Below, piece after piece: positions 54,642-63,383 of a DNA stretch of 64,000 nt (position 1 is the stretch's first letter; each line of letters begins with the position of its first letter). The stretch is from Desulfoluna butyratoxydans (lineage in GTDB: Bacteria; Desulfobacterota; Desulfobacteria; Desulfobacterales; Desulfolunaceae). The stretch lies in contig NZ_CAADHO010000002.1 in NCBI RefSeq assembly GCF_900699765.1, positions 372,001 through 436,000 of the forward strand. The letters are read 5' to 3'. A program made the translations under genes and the position numbers. The notes beneath the pieces were generated by a model. It ran no database searches. It saw only the letters and a list, made by a program, of their open reading frames with translations, and had not been told where the DNA came from.

Positions 54642-55967
54642 TTAAGACTTTACCAACCCGTAGCCGGTCTCGCCGTGGAGGACCTGGTCGAGTCCGATAA
54701 CTTCGGACTCTTCGTCCACGCGGAAGCCCAGGGTCTTTTCAATGACGATGCACAGGACAAGGGTCACACCGGCGGCCAGAAGGATGGTTGCGCCCATGCC
54801 GGTGAGCTGGACAAGGAGCTGGTCAAGGGGGCCCCAGGCTTTTCCTGCAGCGACCGAGGCCTCGTCCATCCAGCTGTCCCGGATAAAAAAGGAGAGCATG
54901 AGAACCCCCAGGCCGCTACCCACGCCGTGGATGCCGAAGCAGTCCAGGGAGTCGTCGTAGCCGAGTTTGGGCTTGAGGGTCAGGGCCCAGTAGCAGAGAC
55001 AGGACGAAAGAGCCCCCAGGATCAGGGCACCGCCGGGCTGCACCACACCGGCGGCCGGGGTGATGACCACAAGGCCAGCCAGGATGCCGGAAACAAAGCC
55101 CAGGGCCGTGGCCTTCTTAAAGATCCATGCCTCGATGGCCAGCCAGGTGAGGGCGCCTGCGGCGGCGGAGATCTGGGTCATGGCCAGGGCCCGGGCCGTG
55201 TCCAGGCCGCTGCCCAGGGTGGAACCGGCGTTGAACCCGAACCATCCCACCCAGAGGAGGCCTGCGCCCATCATGGTCATGACAAGGTTGTTGGGGTGAA
55301 AGGCTGTTTTCGGAAACCCCTTGCGGGGCCCTAGGTACAGGGCGGCCACCAGGGCGCTGATCCCCGCGGAGACGTGGATCACCAGCCCCCCGGCAAGGTC
55401 GATGACCCCGGCTGCACCGGTGTTCAGCAGCCACCCGTCCGGTGCCCAGATCCAGTGGCACAAGGGAGCGTAGACAAAGAGAAACCACAGAGCGATAAAG
55501 GCGATGTACCCCCTGAACTTGACCCGCTCGGCAATGGCCCCGCTGATCAGGGCCGGGGTGATGATGGCAAATTTTCCCTGGAACATGGCGATGATGTAGT
55601 CGGGGATCCCGCCTGTCACCCGGGAGTCGATGCCGGAGAGCAGAAAATAGTCAGGGTTCCAGCCCCAGAATCCGCCCAGGATGCTCTCCCCGAAGGTAAG
55701 ACTGTATCCACACACCACCCAGAGCACCCCGATGACGGCCAGGGCCACAAAGGTGTGCATCATGGTGGAAAGCACGTTCTTGGTCCGCACCAGCCCGCCG
55801 TAAAACATGGCCAGGCCCGGCACCATCAAAAGCACCAGGGCCGTTGAGATCAGCATCCAACTCGTGCTGCCCGTGTCCACCCCGTCCCCTGTGAGGGCAA
55901 AGGCCGCCCCTTTGAGCGTCGCCCATGCCCCTGCCGCCATCACCGCTGTTCGAACCCAATGTCTCAT
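54642..55967 (-). CDS. amtB: Ammonium transporter AmtB
   Basis: 441 residues, a probable N-terminal signal peptide and then eleven membrane helices. The twin pore histidines are in YAPLCHWIW (about 170) and CFGIHGVGSGLG (about 345), and the Amt signature FGFNAGSTLGSG is at about 250. It conducts ammonium across the inner membrane. No glnK/glnB gene is adjacent. A very good sigma-54 promoter lies 75 bp upstream, so nitrogen-limitation control through an NtrC-type activator is expected. Confidence 0.95.
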   Translation of the reverse strand: MRHWVRTAVMAAGAWATLKGAAFALTGDGVDTGSTSWMLISTALVLLMVPGLAMFYGGLVRTKNVLSTMMHTFVALAVIGVLWVVCGYSLTFGESILGGFWGWNPDYFLLSGIDSRVTGGIPDYIIAMFQGKFAIITPALISGAIAERVKFRGYIAFIALWFLFVYAPLCHWIWAPDGWLLNTGAAGVIDLAGGLVIHVSAGISALVAALYLGPRKGFPKTAFHPNNLVMTMMGAGLLWVGWFGFNAGSTLGSGLDTARALAMTQISAAAGALTWLAIEAWIFKKATALGFVSGILAGLVVITPAAGVVQPGGALILGALSSCLCYWALTLKPKLGYDDSLDCFGIHGVGSGLGVLMLSFFIRDSWMDEASVAAGKAWGPLDQLLVQLTGMGATILLAAGVTLVLCIVIEKTLGFRVDEESEVIGLDQVLHGETGYGLVKS

Positions 55968-56040
55968 CGTTTATCCCCATCAGAAAGTTCACAATAAGTC
56001 CCTTACGAAAAATTTCTTCATGATTTCGGGGATATCCCCA

Positions 56041-56056
56041 ATCAAGTTCCGTGCCA
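56041..56056 (-). promoter_or_regulatory. Sigma-54 promoter of amtB
   Basis: On the minus strand TGGCACGGAACTTGAT fits the -24/-12 consensus TGGCACN5TTGCW with one change (GA for GC at -12). It is about 75 bp upstream of the amtB ATG. Confidence 0.7.
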
Positions 56057-56212
56057 CCGCAGAGCGACCCAAACCATTGATCAGAAATTCAGATAGTTCC
56101 ATGAAAATCCACACACGACAACACCGCAAAGAAAGTTACACTTATGTAATTCACAAGCCGTATTGATTGCAGTTTTGTTGTTTTTCGCCCCTCGATAAAA
56201 CCTTTAAAAGAC

Positions 56213-56426
56213 GTAACTATTCAGCTTATGCCTCCGGCGGCCCTGCCGGGGGCTAAACTTTTAAAAAGTTTAACAAACAGGTTTTAAAAAATCATTTTGA
56301 GTGAATTTTTACTTTAAAGGCGGATGTGATTTGACCCGAGGAACGAGGGGCAAAACACATCCGCAACCTGCTTTCAAGGTGGCACACCTTGCCGCCGGAG
56401 GCTGTTTTTTTGAGCTGAATAGTTAC
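56213..56426. mobile_element. MITE-like element with perfect termini and 8-bp duplication (copy V)
   Basis: 214 bp. The perfect 14-bp terminal inverted repeats GTAACTATTCAGCT / AGCTGAATAGTTAC are flanked by TAAAAGAC at 56205-56212 and 56427-56434. Inside are GCCTCCGGCGGCCCTGCCGG, AAACTTTTAAAAAGTTTAAC, the pair GCGGATGTGATTTG / ACATCCGC, the hairpin CAAGGTGGCACACCTTG and CCGCCGGAGGC. This is the type example for the family; there is no coding capacity. Confidence 0.95.
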
Positions 56427-56455
56427 TAAAAGACAAGCCTTCGATTCAAAAAACG

Positions 56456-56542
56456 GCCTCCGGCGGCCAAGGGCTGAGCCCTTGGATCCCAGGATCGCAA
56501 ATGCTCCGGGGCTAACGCCCCTACACATTTGCTGACGGAGGC
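56456..56542. repeat. Intergenic palindromic repeat, delta type (copy W)
   Basis: GGCCTCCGGCGGCCAAGGGCT, then GAGCCCTTGG, GATCGCAAATGCTCCGGGG and CACATTTGCTGACGGAGGC. It lies 20 bp past the stop of the regulator on the minus strand and 30 bp from element V. Confidence 0.8.
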
Positions 56543-56562
56543 ACGCTTTTTGAGCACAGCCC

Positions 56563-57996
56563 TTAGTCGCTCTGCTTCATCTTTTTGAGGCGTTTGCTTA
56601 AGGCGGGCTGGGAGATGCCGATGAGGCGGCTGGCGATGGACTGGTTGCCGTCGGCACGCTTCATGGCCTCGGTCACGAGGAGATCTGTGACGTCATGGAC
56701 GGAGGGCAGGGATTTGGTGGCCACGAACACGCTGTCGTCCTCAAGGGAGCTTCCGGGTTCGTGGTCATGGGCGGGCAGGGTCATGGAGCCGATCTTGCGT
56801 TTAAAGGCATCCAGGGAGAGCATTTTTGCCTTGTGGGTACTCACGGCGTCATGGGCCATGGCCTGGAGTTCCCGGACGTTGCCGGGGAAGGGGTAGTTGG
56901 CAAGGAGGGTCTCCAGCTCCCGGGGGTAGGTGGGCCGCTTTTTGCCCAGGGCGTCGGCGGCTTCGCCGAGGAAGTGGTTGAGGAGAAGGGGAATATCCCC
57001 TTTGCGCTCCCGCAAGGGGGGGATATGCACGTGGTGGGCGCAGAGGCGGTAGTAGAGGTCCTTGCGAAACTCGCCTTTGGCCTGTTTCTTGTCCAGGTTC
57101 TGGTTGGTGGCCACCACGATGCGGGCGTTCATGCGTTTGGGGCGATCGCTGCCCAGGGGGTAGTACTCCCCGTTCTGGATAAGGCGGAGCAGTTTTACCT
57201 GGGAGGTGACGCTCAGGTCGCCGATTTCATCGAGGAAGAGGGTGCCCTGGGCCGCCTGCTCCACCATCCCCTTGCGCACCCCGTGGGCACTGGTAAAGGC
57301 CCCGGGGGCATGCCCGAAGAGGGTGTCGGAAAAGACGTTGTCGTCCAGGCCGGCCACGTTGATGGAGATGAGAGGCCCTTCCACCCCGCTGAGGCGATGG
57401 GCGGTGTGGGCAAAGAGCTCTTTTCCCACGCCGCTCTCCCCGGTGATGAGGATGGGCATGGCGCTTTTGGCCACGGACTCCATGTACTGAAACACGGCCC
57501 GCATGGATTTGTCGCCGGTCAAGATCTCTTCAAAGGCGTCCGGGTGTTCCAGGCGATCGTGGAGGAGTCGGCTTCTGATCTCCTTGTGCTCCTTGGACAT
57601 CTCCACCATCTGGATGGCCCGGTTCACGCCCATGACCAGGCGGTCTTCCTCATTGGTCTTGACGAAGTAGTCGTAGGCCCCCAGCTTCATGCACCGCACG
57701 GCCGGCTCGATCTGGTTGATGCCGCTGATGATGATCACCACAACATCGGGATGCTCTTCGATGATGGACGAAAGGAGCTTGTCCCCGGAGAGCCAGGGCA
57801 TGTTCAAATCCAGGAGCACCAGGCCAAAGCCCCCTTGGGACAGGATCCCCATCACCTCCCGGCTGTCCTGACAGCGGGTGAGGTTGTTGATGCCGGCCGA
57901 CCGCTCCAGAGCGATGGAAAGACTTCGGATAAAAGGCTCTTCATCGTCAACGATCAGCACCTTGAATGAGGGGTAGAGGGATTTTTTGGGAATCAC
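56563..57996 (-). CDS. NtrC-family response regulator with GAFTSA variant
   Basis: 477 residues. The receiver domain has D63 in VLLDLNMPW and the lysine of YFVKTNEED. The AAA+ domain has Walker A GESGVGKE, Walker [11 protein letters not shown] and RKDLYYRLCAHHVHIPPLRERKGDIP. The C-terminal Fis-type HTH is IASRLIGISQPALSKRLKKM. The sigma-54 contact loop reads GAFTSA instead of GAFTGA. GTG at 57996 is chosen, seven bases after AAAAGGA; the preceding GTG at 58002 overlaps the kinase stop. It is the partner of the kinase immediately upstream. With the symporter beyond, it forms a DctB-DctD-DctA-like set. Confidence 0.9.
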   Translation of the reverse strand: MIPKKSLYPSFKVLIVDDEEPFIRSLSIALERSAGINNLTRCQDSREVMGILSQGGFGLVLLDLNMPWLSGDKLLSSIIEEHPDVVVIIISGINQIEPAVRCMKLGAYDYFVKTNEEDRLVMGVNRAIQMVEMSKEHKEIRSRLLHDRLEHPDAFEEILTGDKSMRAVFQYMESVAKSAMPILITGESGVGKELFAHTAHRLSGVEGPLISINVAGLDDNVFSDTLFGHAPGAFTSAHGVRKGMVEQAAQGTLFLDEIGDLSVTSQVKLLRLIQNGEYYPLGSDRPKRMNARIVVATNQNLDKKQAKGEFRKDLYYRLCAHHVHIPPLRERKGDIPLLLNHFLGEAADALGKKRPTYPRELETLLANYPFPGNVRELQAMAHDAVSTHKAKMLSLDAFKRKIGSMTLPAHDHEPGSSLEDDSVFVATKSLPSVHDVTDLLVTEAMKRADGNQSIASRLIGISQPALSKRLKKMKQSD

Positions 57997-57998
57997 GG

Positions 57999-59768
57999 TC
58001 ACATCCTTTTGAACATGGGGAGTCGAAGGGAGACGGTGGTGCCTTCGCCTGGCTCGGAGGCAAACGACAGCACCCCGCCGTGCTCGTTGACGATGGTGGT
58101 GGACACCGAAAGGCCCAGGCCGGTGCCGCCGGTGTCCCGCTTGGTGGTAAAAAAGGGATCGGTGAGGTGGGGCAGGTGATCCGGATCGATGCCGCTGCCC
58201 TGGTCGCGCACCTCCAGGACCACGCCCTTGCGGTCCGGGCTGTTGAAGGTCCGAAGGGAGATGGCCTGCTCCGGTGCGGTGAGGGCCTGGCAGGCGTTCA
58301 AAATCAGGTTCACCACCACCTGCTCGATGCGCTGGGGGTTGCCCCGGACCTTGCACAGCCCTTCGCCACAGGAGACTGAAAAAGAGTGGGTGGCCTTTTT
58401 GATGGAGTTATCCACCAGCCGCGTGGCCGCGCGCACCACCTCGTTCAGATCCATGACCTCCATCTGGCGGGAGTTGTCGATGCGGGAAAAGTCCTTCAGG
58501 TCTTCCACGATGTGCTTGATGCGCTTTCCCCCGGCCTGCATTTCAGCCAGCATGTATGGGATCTCCTCACGCATGCGGGTGTACTCAAGGCCCCCCACCC
58601 AGAAGTCTCCGTGTTCCTGATAGTAAGCCTCCAGGATGGGCCACAGGTCGTCAAAGGAGTCCATGATCACCGGGGTGTTCAAAAGCACCAGGCTGTTTGG
58701 GTTGTTGATCTCATGGGCCACCCCGGAGACCAGGATCCCCAGGGAGGCCATCTTGTCCGCCTGGATGAGCTGCTGCTGCTGGAGGTGGAGCTCCCGGGTG
58801 CGGTTTTCCACCTCCCGTTTCAGGGTGCGGTTCCACATGAGGATGGCGCCCATCATCAGCACCAGGGGAATCACCACCACCATGCTGAGTTTGACGATGC
58901 GGGTCCACGACGGGGTCCTCGGCTCCAGGACCCCCAGCCATTTGTCGTAGATCTCCTGGTACCGTCCCGTGTTTTTGAGAATGGAGAGCCCCTCGTTAAG
59001 CCGGGCCTGAAGCTCTGCATCCCCCTTTTTCACGGCGTAGCAGTACTTGAAGCTCACCGCGGTCTTGCCCGAGGTGACGATGTTGGAGAGGCGGTGTTTG
59101 CGTCCGAGGTAAAGCCCCGGCAGGTTGGCCACGGCCGCGTAGTCGTGTTGGCCTGCGGCCAGCATCCTCAGGGCGTTGGCATGGGTGTCCGAAACTATGA
59201 CCTTGATGCCGCCGTGCTTGACCAGGGTGTCGTGCATGGATCCGGCCTCCTGGACAATGACCTCGGAGCCCACCAGGTCGTCGACGCTCTTGGCCGGCCT
59301 GGAGCCTTTGCGATAAAAAATGGATTGGTGGATCAGGGCGTGGGGGACGAAATCGAACACGGACAGTCGCTCTTCGGTGAACACCGTGCCCGGCAGCATG
59401 TCCACTTCCCCATGTTGAAGGGCGGTGCGCATCTCGCTCCAGTTGCCCAGGCGGATCTCGATATTCAGGCCCATGACCTCGGCAATGGCCCGGGTGAGCT
59501 CCACGTTGTAGCCCTTGGGATTGCCCTCTTCATCCAGGTACTCATACGGGGGATAGTAGTAGTCGCCGCCCACGATGTAGGTTTTGTTGGAATCCACGGG
59601 GGTGAGGGCCCGGGCGGCTCGGGGGGCCAGGGCCTGGGACAGGAGAAGAAAAAGCAGAAAAAGGGCGGCGCACCGTGCTGCCCACGGGCACTTCGGACCG
59701 CGTGACACGGCCCCTGAAGCAAAAAAACGACAACCTCTCATAACCGACATGTTCCTTGGATAAACCAT
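57999..59768 (-). CDS. Sensor histidine kinase with periplasmic amino-acid-binding-like domain
   Basis: 589 residues. A signal/anchor is at about 32-54. An extracytoplasmic SBP family 3 domain covers about 60-285 (GGDYYYPPYEYLDEEGNPKG, GTVFTEERLSVFDFV, NTGRYQEIYDKWLG), and a membrane helix lies at about 292-312. HisKA has H352 in GVAHEINNPN, and HATPase has NLILNACQAL, RDQGSGID and GGTGLGLSVS. It probably senses a small organic or amino acid and phosphorylates the downstream regulator, with which it overlaps or nearly overlaps. The ATG at 59768 follows AGGTGTAA; later ATGs at 59750 and 59741 are alternatives. Confidence 0.92.
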   Translation of the reverse strand: MVYPRNMSVMRGCRFFASGAVSRGPKCPWAARCAALFLLFLLLSQALAPRAARALTPVDSNKTYIVGGDYYYPPYEYLDEEGNPKGYNVELTRAIAEVMGLNIEIRLGNWSEMRTALQHGEVDMLPGTVFTEERLSVFDFVPHALIHQSIFYRKGSRPAKSVDDLVGSEVIVQEAGSMHDTLVKHGGIKVIVSDTHANALRMLAAGQHDYAAVANLPGLYLGRKHRLSNIVTSGKTAVSFKYCYAVKKGDAELQARLNEGLSILKNTGRYQEIYDKWLGVLEPRTPSWTRIVKLSMVVVIPLVLMMGAILMWNRTLKREVENRTRELHLQQQQLIQADKMASLGILVSGVAHEINNPNSLVLLNTPVIMDSFDDLWPILEAYYQEHGDFWVGGLEYTRMREEIPYMLAEMQAGGKRIKHIVEDLKDFSRIDNSRQMEVMDLNEVVRAATRLVDNSIKKATHSFSVSCGEGLCKVRGNPQRIEQVVVNLILNACQALTAPEQAISLRTFNSPDRKGVVLEVRDQGSGIDPDHLPHLTDPFFTTKRDTGGTGLGLSVSTTIVNEHGGVLSFASEPGEGTTVSLRLPMFKRM

Positions 59769-59868
59769 TTACACCTGTCCTTGGTTATGGCCCCCGAGGG
59801 CTCTTCTGTCAATACGGGTTTCATCTTTTCAACCCCTTGCCCCAGATGGCAAAAGCCATACAAAAAAG

Positions 59869-60312
59869 GGAACGATTCAGTGACCTCCGGCGGGTCGCTT
59901 TTTGAAAAAAGCTCCGCAAAAACGTTTCGATTGAATCTCCGATACGTTTACACCGATCGGCTTGCCCATACCTTTCCCCGGTCCGAGGCGTTCACGATGA
60001 CCTGTTTGTCAAACCCAATCCATAAAAATGGGCATCCGTTTGTCCCCCGGCAGGGCCGACGGAGTTATTCCGGTTAACGTCAAGCGAATCTCAAATGCCC
60101 TTCATCGTGTTCATAAAAGAGTAAAATACGCCTCTCCTGCAAAAACGGTGGTCCCATGTCACACACCACGCGAATGCATTGATAACGCATGTAGAATGGC
60201 TGACGCCATGCATTCGCCATAGGGTTTCCAGGTGCCCCCACCTGGCCGCCGGAGGCCTGCTTTTTCCACTCACCTTAACCATAAAAGGCAGTGTCGGGCT
60301 GAATAGCGATCC
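59869..60312. repeat. Large mobile palindromic repeat (copy XY), inverse of copy P
   Basis: The left end GGAACGATTCAG and right end CTGAATAGCGATCC are degraded termini. The flanks CAAAAAAG and CAAACAAA agree at 6 of 8 positions. It has CCTCCGGCGGGTCGCTTTTT (alpha), the beta end CCCCCGGCAGGGCCG, CGGAGTTATTCCGGTTAACG, the CGAATGCAT / ATGCATTCG arms and GGCCGCCGGAGGCCTGC. Order and orientation are the reverse complement of copy P. It occupies most of the gap between the kinase and symporter genes. Confidence 0.82.
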
Positions 60313-60316
60313 AAAC

Positions 60317-60369
60317 AAAACGGGCCGGACACCTTATTTCCCGGCGGGAAAAACGCATCCGACCCGTTT
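60317..60369 (-). terminator. Terminator after the symporter gene
   Basis: On the minus strand AAACGGGTCGGA pairs with TCCGGCCCGTTT across a 29-nt loop and is followed by TGTTTGG. A second strand-symmetric use is possible. Confidence 0.65.
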
Positions 60370-60394
60370 CGTCAGACCTTACAAGAGAGACGGA

Positions 60395-61711
60395 TTAGAG
60401 CTCCACGGAGGCTCCCTGTTCCCAGACAGCCTGGTCAAGTTCCCCTTCGGACTTGGCCACTGCGCAGGTCACAGCCAGGTCGCCGGTGACGTTCAGGGAG
60501 GTTCGTCCCATGTCCAGCAGGGCGTCGATGCCGAAGATCATGGCATAGGCTGCGGCAACAGCGGAGCCGGGCTCGACTTTGAGGCCCACGGACTCAAGGA
60601 CCATGAGAAGCATGATGGCACCGGCACCGGGGACCCCGGCAGACCCGATGGAGATGAGAACCGCGGTGGCAATAACCGTCAGCTGCATGTCCAGGGCCAG
60701 GGGAGCGCCGATGGCAAGGCTCACGAAGATGGCGCAGACCCCCTGGTAGATGGCGGCACCGTCCATGTTCAAGGTGGCGCCCAGGGGCAGAGAGAAGGAG
60801 TAAACCCCGCGGGAAACCCCGAGGTTCTTCTCGGCCACTTCCATGCTCACGGGAAGGGTACCGCCGCTGCTTCGGGTCACAAAGGAGGTGATGATGGCCG
60901 CGCGGGCTCGGGAGAGGAACTCAAAGAAATTGATGCCGTAAAGAGTCAAAAGACCACCGTAGACAAACACCGCATGGCAGATAAAGGAGGCGTAGACGGT
61001 GAGGGTCACAAGGGCCAGGGGACCGAAGGCCTGGGCACCCTGCTTGCCGAAGACAACGGCGATGAGGGCAAACACACCGATGGGGGCCACTTCAAGGATC
61101 CAGCCCACAACCTTGTACATCACCTCGGCGCCGCCTTCAAAAAAGGCAAACATGGTCTGGGCGGCGTTCTGAACCCGGTCGTCGTCGCTCTCACGCAGGT
61201 GGGAAAGGCCGATGCCGAAGAAAATGGCGAAGAAGATGGTGGGGAGCATCTTGCCGGAGGTGATGGCCCCAAAGGGGTTGGTGGGGATGATATTGAGCAG
61301 GGTGTCCACCATGGAGGGCGGGGTCACGGACTTGCCCTTGGCACCGGCAATGCCCACCAGCTCCATGCCCGATCCGGGGTTGAAGAGGTTGGCAAAGATA
61401 AGGCCGATGGCCACGGCAAAGGCTGAGGTCAGCAGATAGAGAACCAAGGCCTTGACGCCGATGCGGCCCAGACGGGAGGGGTGCACGCTGGCCGCGCCAA
61501 CCACCAGGGTGAAGATCACCACCGGCATTACGATCATCTTCAGGAGACGGACAAAGGCGGTTCCCAGGGGGGCCACGGCCGCAATCTTGGGCCCGAAGAT
61601 CAGGCCGGCCACGGCACCGGCCACCAGGCCGATGAGGATACGGAGCAAAAGGTTTGTGTTGAAATACCAGCCAAACAGGCCCGATTTCTTTTCATTGCTT
61701 ATCTGTGTCAT
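60395..61711 (-). CDS. Dicarboxylate/amino acid:cation symporter (DAACS family)
   Basis: 438 residues, of the GltP/DctA fold with eight helices and two hairpins. Signatures are the serine-rich TRSSGGTLPVSM (about 275), NMDGAAIYQGV (about 305) and AGVPGAGAIMLLMVLES (about 350). It imports C4-dicarboxylates or acidic amino acids with H+ or Na+. The ATG at 61711 follows GGGGAATAG. A sigma-54-type promoter lies upstream. The adjacent sensor kinase and NtrC-like regulator on the same strand are its likely controllers, as DctB/DctD are for dctA. Confidence 0.93.
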   Translation of the reverse strand: MTQISNEKKSGLFGWYFNTNLLLRILIGLVAGAVAGLIFGPKIAAVAPLGTAFVRLLKMIVMPVVIFTLVVGAASVHPSRLGRIGVKALVLYLLTSAFAVAIGLIFANLFNPGSGMELVGIAGAKGKSVTPPSMVDTLLNIIPTNPFGAITSGKMLPTIFFAIFFGIGLSHLRESDDDRVQNAAQTMFAFFEGGAEVMYKVVGWILEVAPIGVFALIAVVFGKQGAQAFGPLALVTLTVYASFICHAVFVYGGLLTLYGINFFEFLSRARAAIITSFVTRSSGGTLPVSMEVAEKNLGVSRGVYSFSLPLGATLNMDGAAIYQGVCAIFVSLAIGAPLALDMQLTVIATAVLISIGSAGVPGAGAIMLLMVLESVGLKVEPGSAVAAAYAMIFGIDALLDMGRTSLNVTGDLAVTCAVAKSEGELDQAVWEQGASVEL

Positions 61712-61779
61712 GTCTATTCCCCATTTTTGATGAATAAAACTTAAATACAATCCAAATTAATTTGATTGAATAGAGTTAG

Positions 61780-61795
61780 AGCACAGACAATGCCA
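61780..61795 (-). promoter_or_regulatory. Candidate sigma-54 promoter of the symporter gene
   Basis: On the minus strand TGGCATTGTCTGTGCT keeps the invariant GG and GC doublets at the correct spacing (consensus TGGCACN5TTGCA). It lies about 70 bp before the ATG. The rest of the gap to 62079 has no gene. Confidence 0.55.
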
Positions 61796-62079
61796 ACCGT
61801 CCCATTAAGTGCATGACCCCCTGTTATCACCGGCATAATTTCCGTCAAGGCGCTCCATGCGCACCCTCGGAAGGGATATAACCTGTTACGCGCACGGCTG
61901 CCCGGCACATGGGTATCCATGATAAAAACCAGGCAGATGCCCTGTTTCCCCCAGGTTATAGCGGGTCTCAGGTTATAAGGGTTTGAAAAAAGATCAGGGG
62001 TGCTTATCTTATCTCCCAGCAGCCGAAAGCCCGATCCCCGGCTTTCAGCCCCCATGAATCCCCTCAAAAGGAGGTACCC

Positions 62080-62427
62080 ATGAACTTCCAGAACGCTCAA
62101 TTGCCCGTGGGCGCAGAACGCGCCGGTGCCACCCCCACCATGGACGAAACCACCATCGCACCGGGCATCCTGGCAAAACACATGGCCCCCAAAGGCAAGT
62201 GCGGGCTTCTCGTGGTGGAAGAGGGGGCTTGCCAGTTCGTCTGGGAAGACGACCAGGCCCACCCCATCGACTGCGACCCCGAGCACCCCGTGGTCATTTT
62301 TCCGGAGCGCTACCACCATGTGGTGATCACCGGCCCCGTGAAACTGCGGGTGGAGTTCTACACCCTGCCCGTGACCCTTCAAGGGCTCGATTCCAAGGCC
62401 CCACGGCCCGGGGAGGATTTTATATAG
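62080..62427 (+). CDS. DUF1971-like cupin protein
   Basis: 115 residues, a small single-domain cupin. After a short N-terminal arm (TTIAPGILAKHMAPKGKCG) come the beta strands LLVVEEGACQFVWED, HPVVIFPERYHHVVITGPV and LRVEFYTLP. The pattern matches the DUF1971/TehB-like N-terminal family, sometimes linked to tellurite or metalloid responses. HH in ERYHHV may be metal ligands. AAAGGAGGTACCC gives a very strong ribosome binding site. Function is unknown. Confidence 0.78.
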   Translation: MNFQNAQLPVGAERAGATPTMDETTIAPGILAKHMAPKGKCGLLVVEEGACQFVWEDDQAHPIDCDPEHPVVIFPERYHHVVITGPVKLRVEFYTLPVTLQGLDSKAPRPGEDFI

Positions 62428-62536
62428 CCCTGTGATTACCCATTGAAATCCATCTGTTGCTGTGCAAAAACAGGGGAGACACGGCCGCGTTATCCTTGCG
62501 TCCACCTGCGGCAACCCACCACCCCAGGAGCCCGTG

Positions 62537-63355
62537 ATGAAGCTGCTTTTCCCCCACCGCACCTTCCAGAAAAGCCTCCACGCCCCACGGGGCGTGCTTT
62601 TGTTGACACGCGTCCTGGCGGGCCTTCTCCTGCCGGTGCTGTGTCTCATGCCCGCCCCCTGCGCCGGGGAGTCGGCCGAGCCCATTGTCCGGGCGGCCTT
62701 TGACTACTGGCGCGGGGAAGCCTCCGTCTCCCGGGTCACCATGACCATCCACCGGCCCACCTGGCAGCGCACCGTTTCCCTCGACGCCTGGACCCAGGGG
62801 GAATCCGAGAGCCTCTTTGTCATCAAGTCCCCGGCCAAGGACAGGGGCAACGGCACCTTGAAAAAAGGGCGGACCATGTGGATCTACAACCCCAAGGTCA
62901 ACAAAATCATCAAGCTCCCCCCCTCCATGATGAGCCAGAGCTGGCAGGGCTCGGATTTCTCCAACAACGACCTGGCCAAGACCGACAGCCTCATCTACGA
63001 CTACACCCACAGCCTCACGGGGCAGACCATCCAAAACGGCCACACCGTTTACAGCGTGCAGTCCGACCCCAAGCCCGACGCCCCGGTCATCTGGGGCAGG
63101 ATCACCCTTGAAATCCGGGACGACCACATTCTCTTGAAAGAGACCTTCTTTGATGAAGAGCTGGAACCGGTGAAGGAGATGACGGCCTCGGATATCCAAT
63201 CCGTGGACGGCAAGCTCTTTCCCATGACCTGGAAGATGGCCAAGACCGACACACAGGACGAATACACCGTCATGGTCTACGAGGCCCTCACCTTTACCCG
63301 GGAACTCCCAGCCAACACCTTTACCCGGGCCAACCTGATCAAGGTGGGAAAATAA
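62537..63355 (+). CDS. LolA-like outer-membrane lipoprotein-sorting protein
   Basis: 272 residues with a signal peptide (LTRVLAGLLLPVLCLMPAPCAG). The mature LolA/LolB-like fold has the family segments TWQRTVSLDAWTQGESESLF, MWIYNPKVNKIIKLPPSMM and WQGSDFSNNDLAKTDSL. Such proteins are usually encoded with an FtsX-type ABC permease and an ATPase, which fits the permease gene that follows after element Z. It probably carries a lipid or lipoprotein in the periplasm. It is distinct from the classical LolA at 15326. Confidence 0.88.
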   Translation: MKLLFPHRTFQKSLHAPRGVLLLTRVLAGLLLPVLCLMPAPCAGESAEPIVRAAFDYWRGEASVSRVTMTIHRPTWQRTVSLDAWTQGESESLFVIKSPAKDRGNGTLKKGRTMWIYNPKVNKIIKLPPSMMSQSWQGSDFSNNDLAKTDSLIYDYTHSLTGQTIQNGHTVYSVQSDPKPDAPVIWGRITLEIRDDHILLKETFFDEELEPVKEMTASDIQSVDGKLFPMTWKMAKTDTQDEYTVMVYEALTFTRELPANTFTRANLIKVGK

Positions 63356-63383
63356 GGGTCGCAAGAAAAACCCATTTTTTTTC

